Assembly: GCA_009733715.1 (NCBI GenBank)
Contig: WMKJ01000128.1
Coordinates: 1 to 34,699, forward strand
Direction of reading: 5' to 3'
From: Herpomyces periplanetae
Taxonomy: Eukaryota > Ascomycota > Laboulbeniomycetes > Herpomycetales > Herpomycetaceae
Length of the DNA: 34,699 bases
Shown: positions 10,465 through 21,720 of the stretch, in pieces
How the letters are laid out: each line of letters starts with the position of its first letter
How positions within the stretch are numbered: position 1 is the stretch's first letter
The notes under the pieces: generated by a model
The model's database searches: none
Told to the model about the DNA's origin: nothing
The model's input: only the letters and a program-made list of their open reading frames with translations
Program-made: the position numbers and the translations under genes

Positions 10465-12320
10465 ATCGGATTAAGTATATGTTATGCGCAAACTTTGATA
10501 TCGGGGAAGTCCGTTCACGCTTCAAATGGAGAGATCAGGATGGGTAAAATTGTCAAGTGTGCTGGAAGGATTCTGCCGTTGTCGGCAAGGGACGGAAATG
10601 AAATGATGTAGGGGGCCGATGGTATAAACTCGGCCTTAATGCCATTGGAGGGGGAGAGAAAAGTTAAAATCTTGTGACCGACTTCAATGAATAAAAGTGA
10701 AAGTGATAAATAGATTCGAAAGACGTGAGGGGTGAATTTTGCGGCAAGGGAATCACAGCGCTGGCCCACCAAGTTGCAGACAGAAGGAAATGGGAGTAAA
10801 ATGAGGATTGAAGAATTGTGTAAGAGAGTATAAATATCAATTTAGCCTCAGAGAACACAATTAGGAAAACGAAGTAACTATGAGCTTGCAATTGTAAGAC
10901 TTTAAGATGAGAAATTTAGCGTTAACATGAATGAACTAGTGAGTGTTCCGATTAGAGTAATGTTAAGGTTTTAGCCACTGTGGAAAAGGGGGAAAGGTAG
11001 AGTTTAGAAGAAACGGAAGCGCGAAGGTCGAGGCTAAGCTAAGATATAAACCCTTTTTAGTAGCTTGGAAAGTGCTGGGACATATGGATTAAGGACGGAT
11101 GAAGGTATGGTATGTTAAAAGGGAAAAAAGGGGTAAGTTAAAAAAAAGCTGATGCTTGTGAAATGGAGAGTTAGAGAGAAGAATAAAAACTTTTGGAGGA
11201 GAGGGAAGGGGGGATCAGGTTGTTAAAAGATATTGCGAAGGATTAACGGAAAAGAAAGTGAGTATATGTCTATGAATGTACAAAGAGAAAGGTGAGTAAA
11301 ATCAAAGATTTTGAAAGATTGAAAAATGATAGGACAATGCAAACCAAAGGATTGAAAGATTGTGGGGAAGGTTGAAGCAAGTTAACAGCGAATAATAGGT
11401 GTTAGGGAAAAAAACCCTAGAGAACGAGAATGGCAATAGAGCTGTGAAATGGGGAAAAAGTTAGAGGTCTTGCGAGGAAGAAACAACGGAGGTGAAGTTG
11501 GTCACGAGTTTGACGCTAAAAGTATATATGGAATAGATTAATAAAGACGCATGGAACCAGCAGCCATAAGAAAACCCTGAGATGTGAAAAGATATGATAG
11601 AGAGTGTGCGGTGAAAGGGTGATGGTGATAGCAGTATGGGTAGAAGGATAAAAGGAATGCGAGACAACGACGGGAAATATTCAAACGACTAGAGTAATGG
11701 AAGAGAAAGAGGGGAGGACACGGGGAATGGAAGAGACAAAGATGTGAAAACTATCGAGATGATTAGACAAATTTGTCATGAATGAGATTGAAGAACGAGT
11801 GTGTAGATAGAAATGAAGAGAGATCAAGCGAGCTGAGGAGTATTTATAGGGGGAGCTGGAAGATAAGGAGAGAAGAGTGGGAGGCGAGTGAAGAGGAGAA
11901 GAAACAAGCGAGAAGGAAAGAATATATTAGAATAGGAAGGAATGGAGTACGGTGGTGAGAAGAAGTGGATTTATCCAGCGATAAATAGGAAGGTAAAGGA
12001 AAATAAATTAGGCAAAACGGATGATACGGAGGAAGGAAGGTAGCAAGAAGGGAAGGAACGGGTTGGTAGGAAAGTTAGTTATGGACAAATTCGGTAAGTG
12101 TGGCAAATTTGCTGAGAATTCGTGGCGTAAGTGAAAGATGAGCTAATGAGATGAGGCGCGGGGGAAGAGGAGAGGAGAGTGCGTGAGCGGGTGGGTAGAT
12201 GTGCGGGCAGGATGGAATGCCCAAGTATACTAGTACTAAATTATCTACGTTTAGAAAGTCCCACGCTCGTTTGTTGGTGTATAATAATTCTTTCAGATAA
12301 AACAATCTACCTCGCTGTTA
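10465..12320 (-). promoter_or_regulatory. long pyrimidine-rich (sense) upstream region of the kinase
   Basis: For about 1.85 kb the + strand is dominated by G and A, so the strand sense to the kinase is C/T-rich. There is no credible gene. An E-box (CACGTG at 12398-12403) lies just beyond its far edge, where composition returns to mixed. I infer a very long 5' leader or leader plus promoter; no confident leader intron was found. Confidence 0.45.
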
Positions 12321-12397
12321 AAATTTTGTCCGTGCAATTCCCGTTCTAACCACGAGCTTCTCCAAACAAACCTGAACAGAATTATCATATGTTTGGT

Positions 12398-12403
12398 CAC
12401 GTG
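12398..12403. promoter_or_regulatory. E-box in GGTCACGTGAG context
   Basis: A perfect CACGTG core flanked as TCACGTGA, the palindromic extension preferred by Cbf1/USF-type bHLH factors. It sits at the edge of the pyrimidine-rich leader of the kinase and could mark its core promoter. Function is inferred. Confidence 0.35.
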
Positions 12404-12550
12404 AGCCGTGAAGTAGATGGCCGAAGAGGACGAGCGTGGCTCGCTTAAGTAGGTTTTGCTGTGTTGTGGTGTGGTGTGCTTTGGATTAGTCGATTTTGGG
12501 AAATATTTGGTAAGGTTGTAGATAATATATCAAATTTCAAGCGTATAGGT

Positions 12551-12608
12551 GTACGAGCATGTGCATGTGCTTGTGCGTATGCATGTGCTTGTGCATATAC
12601 GTGAGTGT
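12551..12608. repeat. GCATGTGCTTGTGC tandem repeat, Z-DNA-like
   Basis: GCATGTGCTTGTGC occurs at 12563-12576 and again at 12581-12594, separated by GTAT, giving an 18-bp unit; flanks continue the TGCATG/TGTGC alternation. Largely alternating purine-pyrimidine. Confidence 0.7.
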
Positions 12609-13392
12609 AAAGTCGGACTAGAGTATGGTAGGTAAAAATTTTTAAGAGAAATGGCTAAAATCATGGCCATGATAAAAATTATTTGGCGGAGAAGTTGGGA
12701 AATTCTTTGCAAATATTTCGGAATGGGGTCAAGTTATACTTCATCCAAGTAATTACCATGCAATACACAATAGGTAGACTTTTAGTGTATCGGAATAAAT
12801 TATGAAGAAGAGTGGAGGTGTGCGTGCAATTGAATTACAGATAAATTATAAACTTGGTACGATCTGAGAAATAATGATTGGTGGAGTGTAAAGTGTAGAG
12901 TTATGCTATAGAAACTAAGAAAAGATTGGATATTAAGCGAGTAAAGACACGTCGAGATGGACCGGGGATGGGTTTATTCGTCACTATGCTGGGATTGATG
13001 AACAAGTTTAGATAGGATAATATGAAGAAAGTGAAATAGGAATGCATGGTATGCTTTGTCCACCACATTGTCCGCAATTTACGAAGGATAAGTGTTTGAT
13101 TACATAGAGGGAAATGTTACGGCAAGTTAACCATGCGTGTTATTAACGATATAAAATTTAGAAGCCTGAATACAAAATACATCATACTATGCTAACTTTG
13201 TACAATTACCGGAAACGATATACTCCGCTAAGGTTAGTATGTTAGTTTTGTGTACATTAATTTTTCTTATCGTATGTCACATTGTAGTAGGATAGATATA
13301 GCGTCGATAAGTAAATTTTTAGTATAACTCACGATGAAGCTACGTGTAGCCTGTAGCAATACATTGTAATTTGGTAGGATACGATGTAATGA

Positions 13393-13490
13393 GTGTGTGG
13401 TGTGGTGCGGTGCGGTACAGTCCCATGCCATGCTACTCCACGTCATGCCATGTCATGTCATGCCATGCCATACCATTTTATGCATAGCTA
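13393..13490. repeat. GTGTGGTGCGGT run followed by CATGYCATG repeats
   Basis: A short GTGTGG/GTGCGG tract (about 13393-13420) is followed by repeated CATGCCATG / CATGTCATG units to about 13475. The open frame through it (His/Met/Pro/Cys repeats) is a by-product of the repeat. Imperfect palindromy of CATG makes slipped or hairpin structures possible. Confidence 0.65.
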
Positions 13491-14414
13491 TGCCGAGTGT
13501 TGAATTATGTCGTGCCTTGTTGTTTCGCTTGGTATCACTTGTTAGCAAGCTATTTCATGAATTTTATATTTACCGAACTACGTGAGGGGAGTAAATTGCG
13601 TAAGTAGGAACGCTAACGCGGATAAATCTAACCCAACAAAGTCGTATAATTCATAATATACAATTCGCTGGACTAAATAAGTCGAGAGACATGTAATATA
13701 AGTGTAATTTAATGCGAAATTTTAATCGAGCGGTAGGCTACATTATAATGGAAACTCAGCCGACATGAGTAGCCTAAAAAGTTTATATATACGATAAACT
13801 CTTGTTAACGATATAAAACGGAACTTGGTTAACTTAACAAGTTTAAGTTAGTATGTGCATAAACTAACTGACGTATGCTGGTATAATAAGTATTTTAAAT
13901 GGTATGATTGGTACGGAGTAATTTATGCAGAGCAGCTTAGTTTAGATAAAACGTAAAGCCCTCTACGATCCAAAATATATTGTATATAATAACGTATAAA
14001 AGTATATACGTATCAGAGTCAGGAACGCTAGTGGTAAGCGCAAAACTGATAGGAAAAATCGGGCAAAAAAAGTTTGGTAGAATGAATTTGACGAGTGATA
14101 CGCATCAACCAATTCAGGTTTAAGCTCTTAATACAATACGTATGGGATAAATGTGATACTATGGCTAGACGATAATTTGACCGGAAGAATAGAGAAGAGC
14201 AAAATGAGTATAGAAAGGCAGGAAACGGAGTGGAACGATGCGGTACCGTACAGTACAACGCAACATATTTTAAGTATGCCCTGAACGTTGGTTGATGCAG
14301 TTAACTGGATTCAATCTGAATGCAACATTATCGCATCGACGATTAAAAAAATTCCCAAAATTCATGCCGAATTGAGCCAGCAGTTTCGGATCGCACCCAC
14401 GCTCCCTAGCTCTA

Positions 14415-14422
14415 TGACGTCA
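14415..14422. promoter_or_regulatory. CRE/ATF site TGACGTCA upstream of NIPSNAP
   Basis: A perfect palindromic cAMP-response-type site, about 245 bases before the NIPSNAP ATG; a related TGACGTAG lies at 14450-14457. bZIP factors of the Atf1/CREB type bind this sequence in fungi and are linked to stress responses. Use here is inferred from position. Confidence 0.45.
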
Positions 14423-14665
14423 TACACTGCGTGTATAGATTTGTAATCATGACGTAGAAGCACTGCGCCACGGCAGGGGGATGCCGGAATATTTGGGGGA
14501 AAAGGGGAAGAACGACTCGGCACAGTATTTGCCGGCCCGATGTGGTCCGGCTGGGGTTCGGGTGGTGGGAAGTTTGGAGGTTTTGTGGTAAATGGGAAAC
14601 GATTTCATGCAGACAAACAGCATGTGTTTTAAAGGTTTGTGCAGTTAATTCTTCCGCTTGAAATA

Positions 14666-16015
14666 ATGAAGATTTCTCGGATTAATTGGTTAATTCATAA
14701 CCGTCTATGGCCTTTTTACCCCAGAACATCTATTCATCTACTAAATTTGCCTATACATTTGAAGAATAATGCTAGAATTTTTCATAAATTAATCAACTAT
14801 TCAAATTCTCCTTGGTTGGTACCTTCAATAGGTGATATTAAACCAGATGGTGGAAAAGCTTTTGAAAAAAGACTTAAACAGTTTCATCATGATCTTGGTA
14901 AAGATCATCAAACCTCAAATGATATTAATGTACCACAAAATACGTGTATCGCGACAAACAAATCCCACGATACCGGTGAATCAAGCAAAATACAATCATT
15001 ATCAAGTTCATCATCTTTATCTACATCAGCATCCCTATCTACATCATCATTGTCATCCTCCTCATCTTCTACGGTAGAGAGCGACTCTTCCAATAAAGAT
15101 GTTGATGCTCAACCTAAGTTAAAGAGTGTTGTTTCCCCTCTCTCTAACTTACTCTACGGAACGCCTGAAGGTCGTCAACAAGCTAAAGAGTTACAGCAAA
15201 GTGTCAGCAGAGCTTTGGCTCGTGGCAAGTATGTTCACAGCATTGTATTTCACCATGTTAAACCGGATCGTGTTACGGAGTACGTTCAACTGGTCGGTCG
15301 TTGGTACATGCGTATAGCATCTACTCCAGAGTTTAAAGTGAACCTGGTAGGTAGCTGGCGTACCGAAATTGGTGATTGTGATACCTTTGGTAAGTTGGTT
15401 TCCCCCCACCAAACCTACGCGCTCGCTCACCTTGTCTTTCTACAAAGTCTAAATATTTCTTCATGTTTGCTAATGGTTTAACAAACCTCTTACTTCTTTT
15501 CTTCCTTCTCTATCCTAACAGTTCACATCTGGGAATATCAACAATACTTGGGTTATCACCTATCTCGAAATGCTATACAAAGTCATCCCGAATTCGCTAA
15601 TTTCACAGAAAAATTGCGAAATTTGATAAATGGCACCTCAATTTCGTTAATGCAGGAATTTTCCTTTTGGCCTACCACAACTCCCCGGAGATTAGGTGGA
15701 ATATTCGAGTTAAGATCTTATTCCTTACATCCGGGACAATTGCTCGAATGGGAAACTCAATGGCGTCGTGGTGTTAATGCTCGTCGAAAGACCATGGAAG
15801 GTGTTGGTGCTTGGTTCGTTATTCTAGGCGGTCAGGCCTTACCTTTTGTACATCATTTATGGCAATTTGCCGATCTACAAGATCGTCAAAACCGACGAGA
15901 GCAAAGTTGGTCCCTGGATTCGGGTTGGGGAAAAACCGTTTCAAAATCTGTTCCCATGGTTAAGTCCATTCAAAGTAGAGTAATGGTAGCTTTACCATGG
16001 AGTCCAGTAGCATAA
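14666..16015 (+). CDS. NIPSNAP family protein, probably mitochondrial, two exons
   Basis: Exons 14666-15389 and 15522-16015 join (intron 132 nt, GTAAGT donor, CTAACAG acceptor) to 405 residues. The ATG at 14666 gives an N-terminus (MKISRINWLIHNRLWPFYPR...) rich in Arg/Lys/His and hydrophobics with no acidic residue until about position 57, as expected for a mitochondrial presequence. A Ser-rich linker covers about 110-150. Two tandem NIPSNAP (ferredoxin-like) repeats follow. The first starts at the KYVHSIVFHHV segment and crosses the splice junction (CDTF/VHIWEY). The second carries FELRSYSLHPGQLLEWE, VHHLWQFADLQDR and the terminal SRVMVALPWSP, all hallmarks of the family. Animal NIPSNAPs are mitochondrial proteins tied to mitophagy and metabolism; the fungal role is not established. 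The leader is G-rich, unlike most other genes here. Confidence 0.93.
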
Positions 16016-17317
16016 AACCCTTGGAATTCGACCTCAATTCATCTTTCTCCTTATATTCCCGCTGTTTAGTAGTCTTAAAAATTTACTCATTTTATGTGTA
16101 CTTCCTCGATTAAAAATGCTCCAAACCCCGTCCTTTTAATAACCGTACGAGTAAGTAATTTGAAAATCAAATGATTGTTACTAAAATTCCCACGTCCATA
16201 ACGTCAATTTCTCCGTAAACTAATAATCCCAAACTCTCAATGTATGCACCAACTTAATTCTTGCATCAATCCAACATATTGTCTTCCAAATCCCCACTCC
16301 ATTCCTCCTGATACAAGTTGCTTCGCTCCACCAATATTTCCTATTCGGGTAATAATTCTTCAAATTTTGCAGCTTTCCCTGAATTTCCCTTGTTCCTCTG
16401 TTCCATTAAAGTGCGTTAATGCCTCTGCGATTAATTTGCTGCTGCTTAACCTTCTTCCTAAATCCTTGTCTTGTCATAGCCCCCCTCTATCTGAACACCC
16501 ATATACTAGCCAAACAACAATGTGTATATGACAAGTGACTATCCTCCCCAGGAATAACCTTTCCCTGACTATTCTCTCCCTTTCGCCACATTTTTTCAAA
16601 ATATATTCTGATCATTTCACCCTTCCCTTCGTTATCTCTTTCCAGCTACCTAATCACCTTCATATCAACCTGAAATTATTCCCAATTAGGAAATATTTCC
16701 TATTTCGTATAGCATGTTTCACTCAACTCTTATTTGTTCGATGAAAAGTTAAATCACTTATTCTTAATTACCATTAATCTTGACACCTTTTAACCTTGTT
16801 ACTTATAACTTGAATAATGTTACCAACTAAATCCTCAGTTTTTCATTATACCAATTCCCCTGAAATTCGTAATCATTCCCTTACTTTCACACTCATTTCT
16901 CCTCCTACCCGGAAGTTCACCATTCATCTCTCCCCTCCGTAAAATTTTCACCAAACCTTAGATTTTCCCTCGTGAGACTTCCCTTGTCTTTCTTCATACA
17001 TGAGTAATATCATCAGTAAAAGATTCTTCATACCCTCATCAATGTATCCATTTCTCGGTCTCTAAATCCCCCTACAAAGTAAGGTTAGTTGTCTTAAACG
17101 TTACCTACGTATAATTCATTCAAAGAAATTCCTACTAGCATCATCTTCATCCTTACTCGATACTCAATGTTTGACTTTGATGACCTCTTCTGAACACAAC
17201 TTCGATATCACGGTCAATCTTGTATCATTTCTTCATCCACCACCATATGTATGCAAAGCACACCATTAACTAAACGAACATTGATTTATACTGTTTTAAT
17301 CCCAAATAATTTCTCCC
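16016..17317. other. convergent intergenic region NIPSNAP / BUD6
   Basis: 1.3 kb between two convergent stop codons, consistently C/T-rich on the + strand. One ATG-initiated frame of 95 codons (16244-16531) encodes a Pro/Ser/Leu/Cys-rich string without domain features and is probably spurious. It may hold an unusually long NIPSNAP 3' UTR or a separate non-coding transcript; I can identify neither. Confidence 0.45.
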
Positions 17318-20300
17318 TTACACTTTCTCGTTAACTATTACAGGATCCGTTGTTAACGACTTAGACTCATTTATTTCTCCAAAATTTTTTTCTTCAATTT
17401 CGTTATCCCTCAGCTCAATTTCACAAACTATTGAGCTTTCGTTCTGTCCATATACCTTATCTTCCTCGCATGTCTTCGTATCCGTTAAACCGTCTTCATT
17501 CTCCACCTCACCAGCACTCTGAATTTTATCATTAGATCTAGCCCTTTCTTTCCCAGACACATCGCCTCCCTTTGCATCCGATGTCCGTGATTTTCTAGAT
17601 CCGTGTGAAGCTTGTGAACTTTGTGATGTGCGTGATGCCTGCGACGTTCGTGATGTATGAGATGCTTGGGATATACGAGACCTTCTCATCGAGGGTGACC
17701 TGCGTGAAGTTTGTGATACCCTTTGTGGCCCCTCATGCTTATCGCTAAATTTTCGTCCTTCTCTCTGTCCATCCGGTACGTCTTTGCCGGATGAAGTCAA
17801 ATTTCTTGCACGAGCTTCTGAACCTTCATTAGCCTTGCTCTCGATTGGCTCTACTTTCCATGTTTCTTGTCGTATCTGCTCATCTTTCATCCGACGCCTT
17901 CTCTCGGCTTCTTCAACTCCCCCCGACTTTTTGAGCTTTCTTTCGTCAACAAACGCTCCTAACTCTTGTTTAAATTCATCGTCACGCCTACTCGCTAATT
18001 CACGTTCCCTAGCTCGTTCTGCCCGTTCAATTGCTTCAATTCTCGACTCATGATTAGGCTGAAGAGCTCGCACTTCATCGAGAACGTAGTCTTTTACGGT
18101 TTGTAAGTCCACATATCCCTCCCCTATTCCACGACTTCCGTTTCGTCGGCCTAACGTCTGTCCTTGCAAACTTTGTTGTTTGGTCGCTTCTTCAACCAAT
18201 GAAAATGTTTGAGCTGCTTTTTCTAAATCATCCTGTAAATCGGCAACCAATTCTTCTTGCATTGAAAGCAAATCTCTTTCATCACACACCACCTGTAATT
18301 CTTGCTCCCAAATCTTCGTCCAAATAGGCTTCTCACGACGAAGCGTTTCCGTAAATTTGTTCAGTTCACTCTGTGCTGTACTAATATCCTTTCCTGCCAT
18401 TTCCAATTGTCGTCCAAGTGGTCGAACTCCCCGTGTTACCACATCTTTTCGTAAATCTTCCACGACATCTTGAACTTCATCTACCATATCTACCAGCCGT
18501 TTTGATTCAGCTGTGAGTTTCCTCTTACCATCATTTAAGTACCCTCGCCCTTGATCACCTTCTAGATTTTTCATCGCTACTTTGAAGCCTAATGCCTTAA
18601 TTGATGAAGCTTTTGCCCTCACGTTGGTAAATGATGCTTCAATGTCTGCAACAAACGATGAGTAAGTTTGCCTAAGTATTGCCAAATCTCTTCGTAACGA
18701 CTTAATCTCCGTTAGCTCATCTAAACCTTTATTTCGAACTACGTCATTTGATATCGATGCTCCCTCCCCTTGTCCGTTATTTGCTTCACGCGGTGATGCA
18801 TACGGGCTTACCACAAGTCCAGCTACTTTGCGAATTGCCGACTGTTGCGCTTCGCAGACCCTCTCCAATGCCAATTGCTGAGCTTCCATCATTGATTTGA
18901 GTCCATCAACTACATCTCTCAATCCTGACATTTCTTCTTGCACACATTTTTTAACCTCATCTAGTTCCTCCACGTTAAGTGCAAGGACAGAATGATTTTT
19001 TACATCTTTTAAATCTTCCAATTCATATCGGGCACCCTGTTCCTCTATATAAATTTCTGGGAGTCCGTTTCCATTGTTCTGTGTGTTCCAGGCAAACTTT
19101 TCTATAAAGGCTAATTGTAGACGTGCAATGGATAATTCTCCATACCCATTTGCCAAAATAAATTTTTTGATTTTACTCCGATACTTCAAATAAACCGTAA
19201 GCGGTTCATTACCTGAAAGAACATTTTCCGCGATCATATCAGCATCGTTACTCCTCACCTCCCCCGCGCTAAAAGATATATCTAATTTATCCGGTTCTGA
19301 TTTAACATGAGCACTTGATTCTGTACTAATAGCCTCAGTTTTACCAGATGATTCCTTAATTTCTGATTTGAATGACGCTTTACCTGAGCCGCCAGATCCT
19401 GACCTATCCGGTTTGCTCCCCCCTCCAGATCCTCCCATCATATCGAGATCCACAAATCGATATGATTTGGCTTGTCCACTAGATCCTCCCCCTTTAAGGT
19501 TTTCGTAGGTAGAGCTAACGGGTGAATCATGTCTTAACGGAGTAGAGCTCTTAGTCCAATTTTGTAACAACGTATTTCGAGCCCGTGCTGCACTTATCGT
19601 CTCTCGGATATCTTTACCACGATTAGCTATCACTGAGCTTTGATTCATTCCAAGTCCAAGCTGTTTGTTAATTTGATAGGAAGAAAACCGTCGAGATGCA
19701 CGTCGCTCTAAATCACCCCCACGTTGAAGTGCTAATAGTGCATCGTGCTGCTTGGGTGGTGGTGGTGGTGGTGGAGGTGGTGGAGGTGGAGGTCCTACAG
19801 TTGAGGTTGATTGGATCGATTGTACGTTTTTGCCTGTAATAGAATTGGATATTTCATTGGAAGTTTTGGGAATGTTGGGTGTATTATTATGAGGGGGAGA
19901 TGTTGATGATGAAGATGATGGTGTTTCCGTTCGTGCTTTATCATCAGCTACTGTGTAACTAGACCAAGTCATTAAACTGCCTTTCGTCAAATTATTTTGG
20001 GAGTGAGTTTTTCTATTTTCGTCTAGAGAGGAAATTCGCATGCGAGATTCGACATCTGAATCGCGAGATTCTCCACCACCGTATCGACGTGAATCCGAAG
20101 AAGCACGTTGAAGTCTATCAGTAGCATCATTGGCAACTGAAGAATATCTAGTTCCACTGGATGATGAAGAGCCAGACACACCGAATAATTCACCGCGACT
20201 ATTCTTCTGGCGCAAACGTTGCTGTTTTTTCTTTAGCCCATGTAAGAGGTTGATAATTATGTCTCTGATGCGTGGAAGAAATTGATCAAGACTAGCTTGA

Positions 20301-20912
20301 GAAGCGTCTTGAGAGAGGGTTTCCTCCAGAATATTTCGTAATAAATCAGGCACTGGACCTAAGTCATGTGTATCAACACCAATTGCATTGAAAGCTCTGC
20401 ATGCAATGTTAAATTCATAACCCAGACGAACGTAGACATCGGATACAGCGCTTTCAGAGGCATTGTGACGAGACCATTCGGTGAGGATTTCTAGTAATTG
20501 TTTTGTGGCGACTAAGAGATGAGTGACGCTTTTTTCGATTGTAGAAAGCTGTTAAATAAGTTAGGCCAAAATATATAAATGACCAGGTTGAGTAAGCAAA
20601 GAATTTGCAAAAGTGAGGGTATACACATAAATTCAGCATTGTTCCAAATGTATAATAAAGAATTTGGTAGAAATTGGAACCAGCCGATTGACCAAAGTAG
20701 CACAGGGAATTAGCATTGAATAAGAATATCCATTTTAATATAGAAGGGTGAATAGAAGGAGTTTATGGTTCAGTATTAAACTCACAGGGGAAAAAACGTA
20801 GTGAAAATTAAGATGAAGTGTATAAAGGAAGACTTACAGCGTGACGACGTCCATTGTAAGATGAACGAGGTGTCATAAAACGTTGGGATGATTCCTCTGA
20901 ATTAGAGCTCAT
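17318..20912 (-). CDS. BUD6: Bud6/Aip3 actin- and formin-interacting polarity protein
   Basis: Exon 1 (20912-20838, 25 codons, MSSNSEESSQ...) joins across a 289-nt GT-AG intron in phase 0 to exon 2 (20548-17318), giving 1101 residues. Exon 2 opens with IEKSVTHLLVATKQLLE and DVYVRLGYEFNIACRAFN, the strongly conserved Bud6 N-terminal region, followed by DLGPVPDLLR and the RIRDIIINLLHGLKKKQQ helix. A Ser-rich linker carries 13 consecutive prolines (about residues 278-290), a potential profilin or SH3 ligand. The Aip3 region is at about 470-815, beginning PLTVYLKYRSKIKKFI and continuing into long coiled coil. The C-terminal 280 residues are charged and include a Ser/Thr/Arg repeat at about 970-1018. 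Bud6 binds G-actin and stimulates formin nucleation at growth sites. Starting at codon 91 would lose the conserved N-terminus, so the spliced model is preferred. All splice sites are canonical. Confidence 0.93.
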
Positions 20913-21720
20913 GACGTTATAATTCAGAAATATTTTGAACTAGAAGAGAGTAAATAATGATAAAATTATGGAGAGATGGATGTAGTTTTGTTGTATTAAT
21001 GATAATGGGAAGTATTCAATGACCATGCACTCTAAAAGTTCGCTAATTGGCAGCCACAAGTGGCGAAGCTAGAGGATGATGAAAGGACACGCTAGAAAAG
21101 AGAGCATGGACGACAAATTGCTGCAATTATTAGGGATAATTAAAAGTGTAAATGCATCTAAAAAGGAACAGTGAGAAAGTATAATTCTAGAAAGCATTTA
21201 CAAGGGTACAAAAGTAGACGATGAAATTGTAATAAGAATGGAGAAAGAATCGGGTATGTATAACCAATTAATAAAGAGAATGCATGGATAAGATGGATTA
21301 AGAAAGATGTGTAGAAATTGAAACGACAAACAAGGAAGAAATTGAGTGGGTAAAGTTTAGAGTAATTGTAAAAGTGTATGATCAAACCAATAGAACGTGA
21401 AAAATTGACGCGAGAAAAGGACGAGAACCTTGACTGTCGTGAGAAATTTTTTAAGAAATCATGTCCGACCACGCCCGGAATATATCGGGGACGGATACGC
21501 CACAGTGGCTAGTGGATTACTCAGCAGGGTGGACGGGACGGTCTTGTTTAGGAAAGAAAGGAGGATGAGCAGGAACGATCGGGAACTAGTTTGGAGGAAT
21601 TGGGAAGGAGTGAGAACGGATTGGAGGATTGAGAAAGTATGCACCGGGTGATGAGACGAGATGGTTTGACGGGCCGAATAAGGGAGCTGCAAGGTTGATG
21701 AGATGAGATGATAAGGGGAT
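20913..21720 (-). promoter_or_regulatory. BUD6 upstream region, pyrimidine-rich on the sense strand
   Basis: The + strand is A/G-rich from the BUD6 start codon to about 21720, so the BUD6 sense strand is C/T-rich, as in the RHO1 and kinase leaders. A CGGGCCG string lies at 21670-21676. No credible gene; the small frames on both strands have no domain. Bias flips sharply just after 21720. Confidence 0.4.

Larger units (their letters stand above)
12321..14665. other. gene-free intergenic region upstream of NIPSNAP
   Basis: I see no coding gene or tRNA in this stretch, which is mostly A/T-rich with scattered simple repeats (12551-12608 and 13393-13490). The 14-mer TTAACGATATAAAA occurs twice (13143-13156 and 13805-13818). 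The last 270 bases are richer in G/C and hold the likely NIPSNAP promoter. A non-coding transcript cannot be excluded by eye. Confidence 0.5.

Noticed and set aside
13397-13585. 62-codon frame rich in His, Met, Pro and Cys
   Set aside because: It is a translation of the CATGYCATG repeat and does not start a believable protein.
14281-14345. Possible tRNA around GGTTGATGCAGTTAACTGGATTCAATC
   Set aside because: It superficially resembles A and B boxes but the acceptor and anticodon stems cannot be paired.
16244-16744. Two small + strand frames (95 and 69 codons) after NIPSNAP
   Set aside because: Low-complexity Pro/Ser/Leu/Asn content typical of the C/T-rich background; no splice partners or domains recognised.
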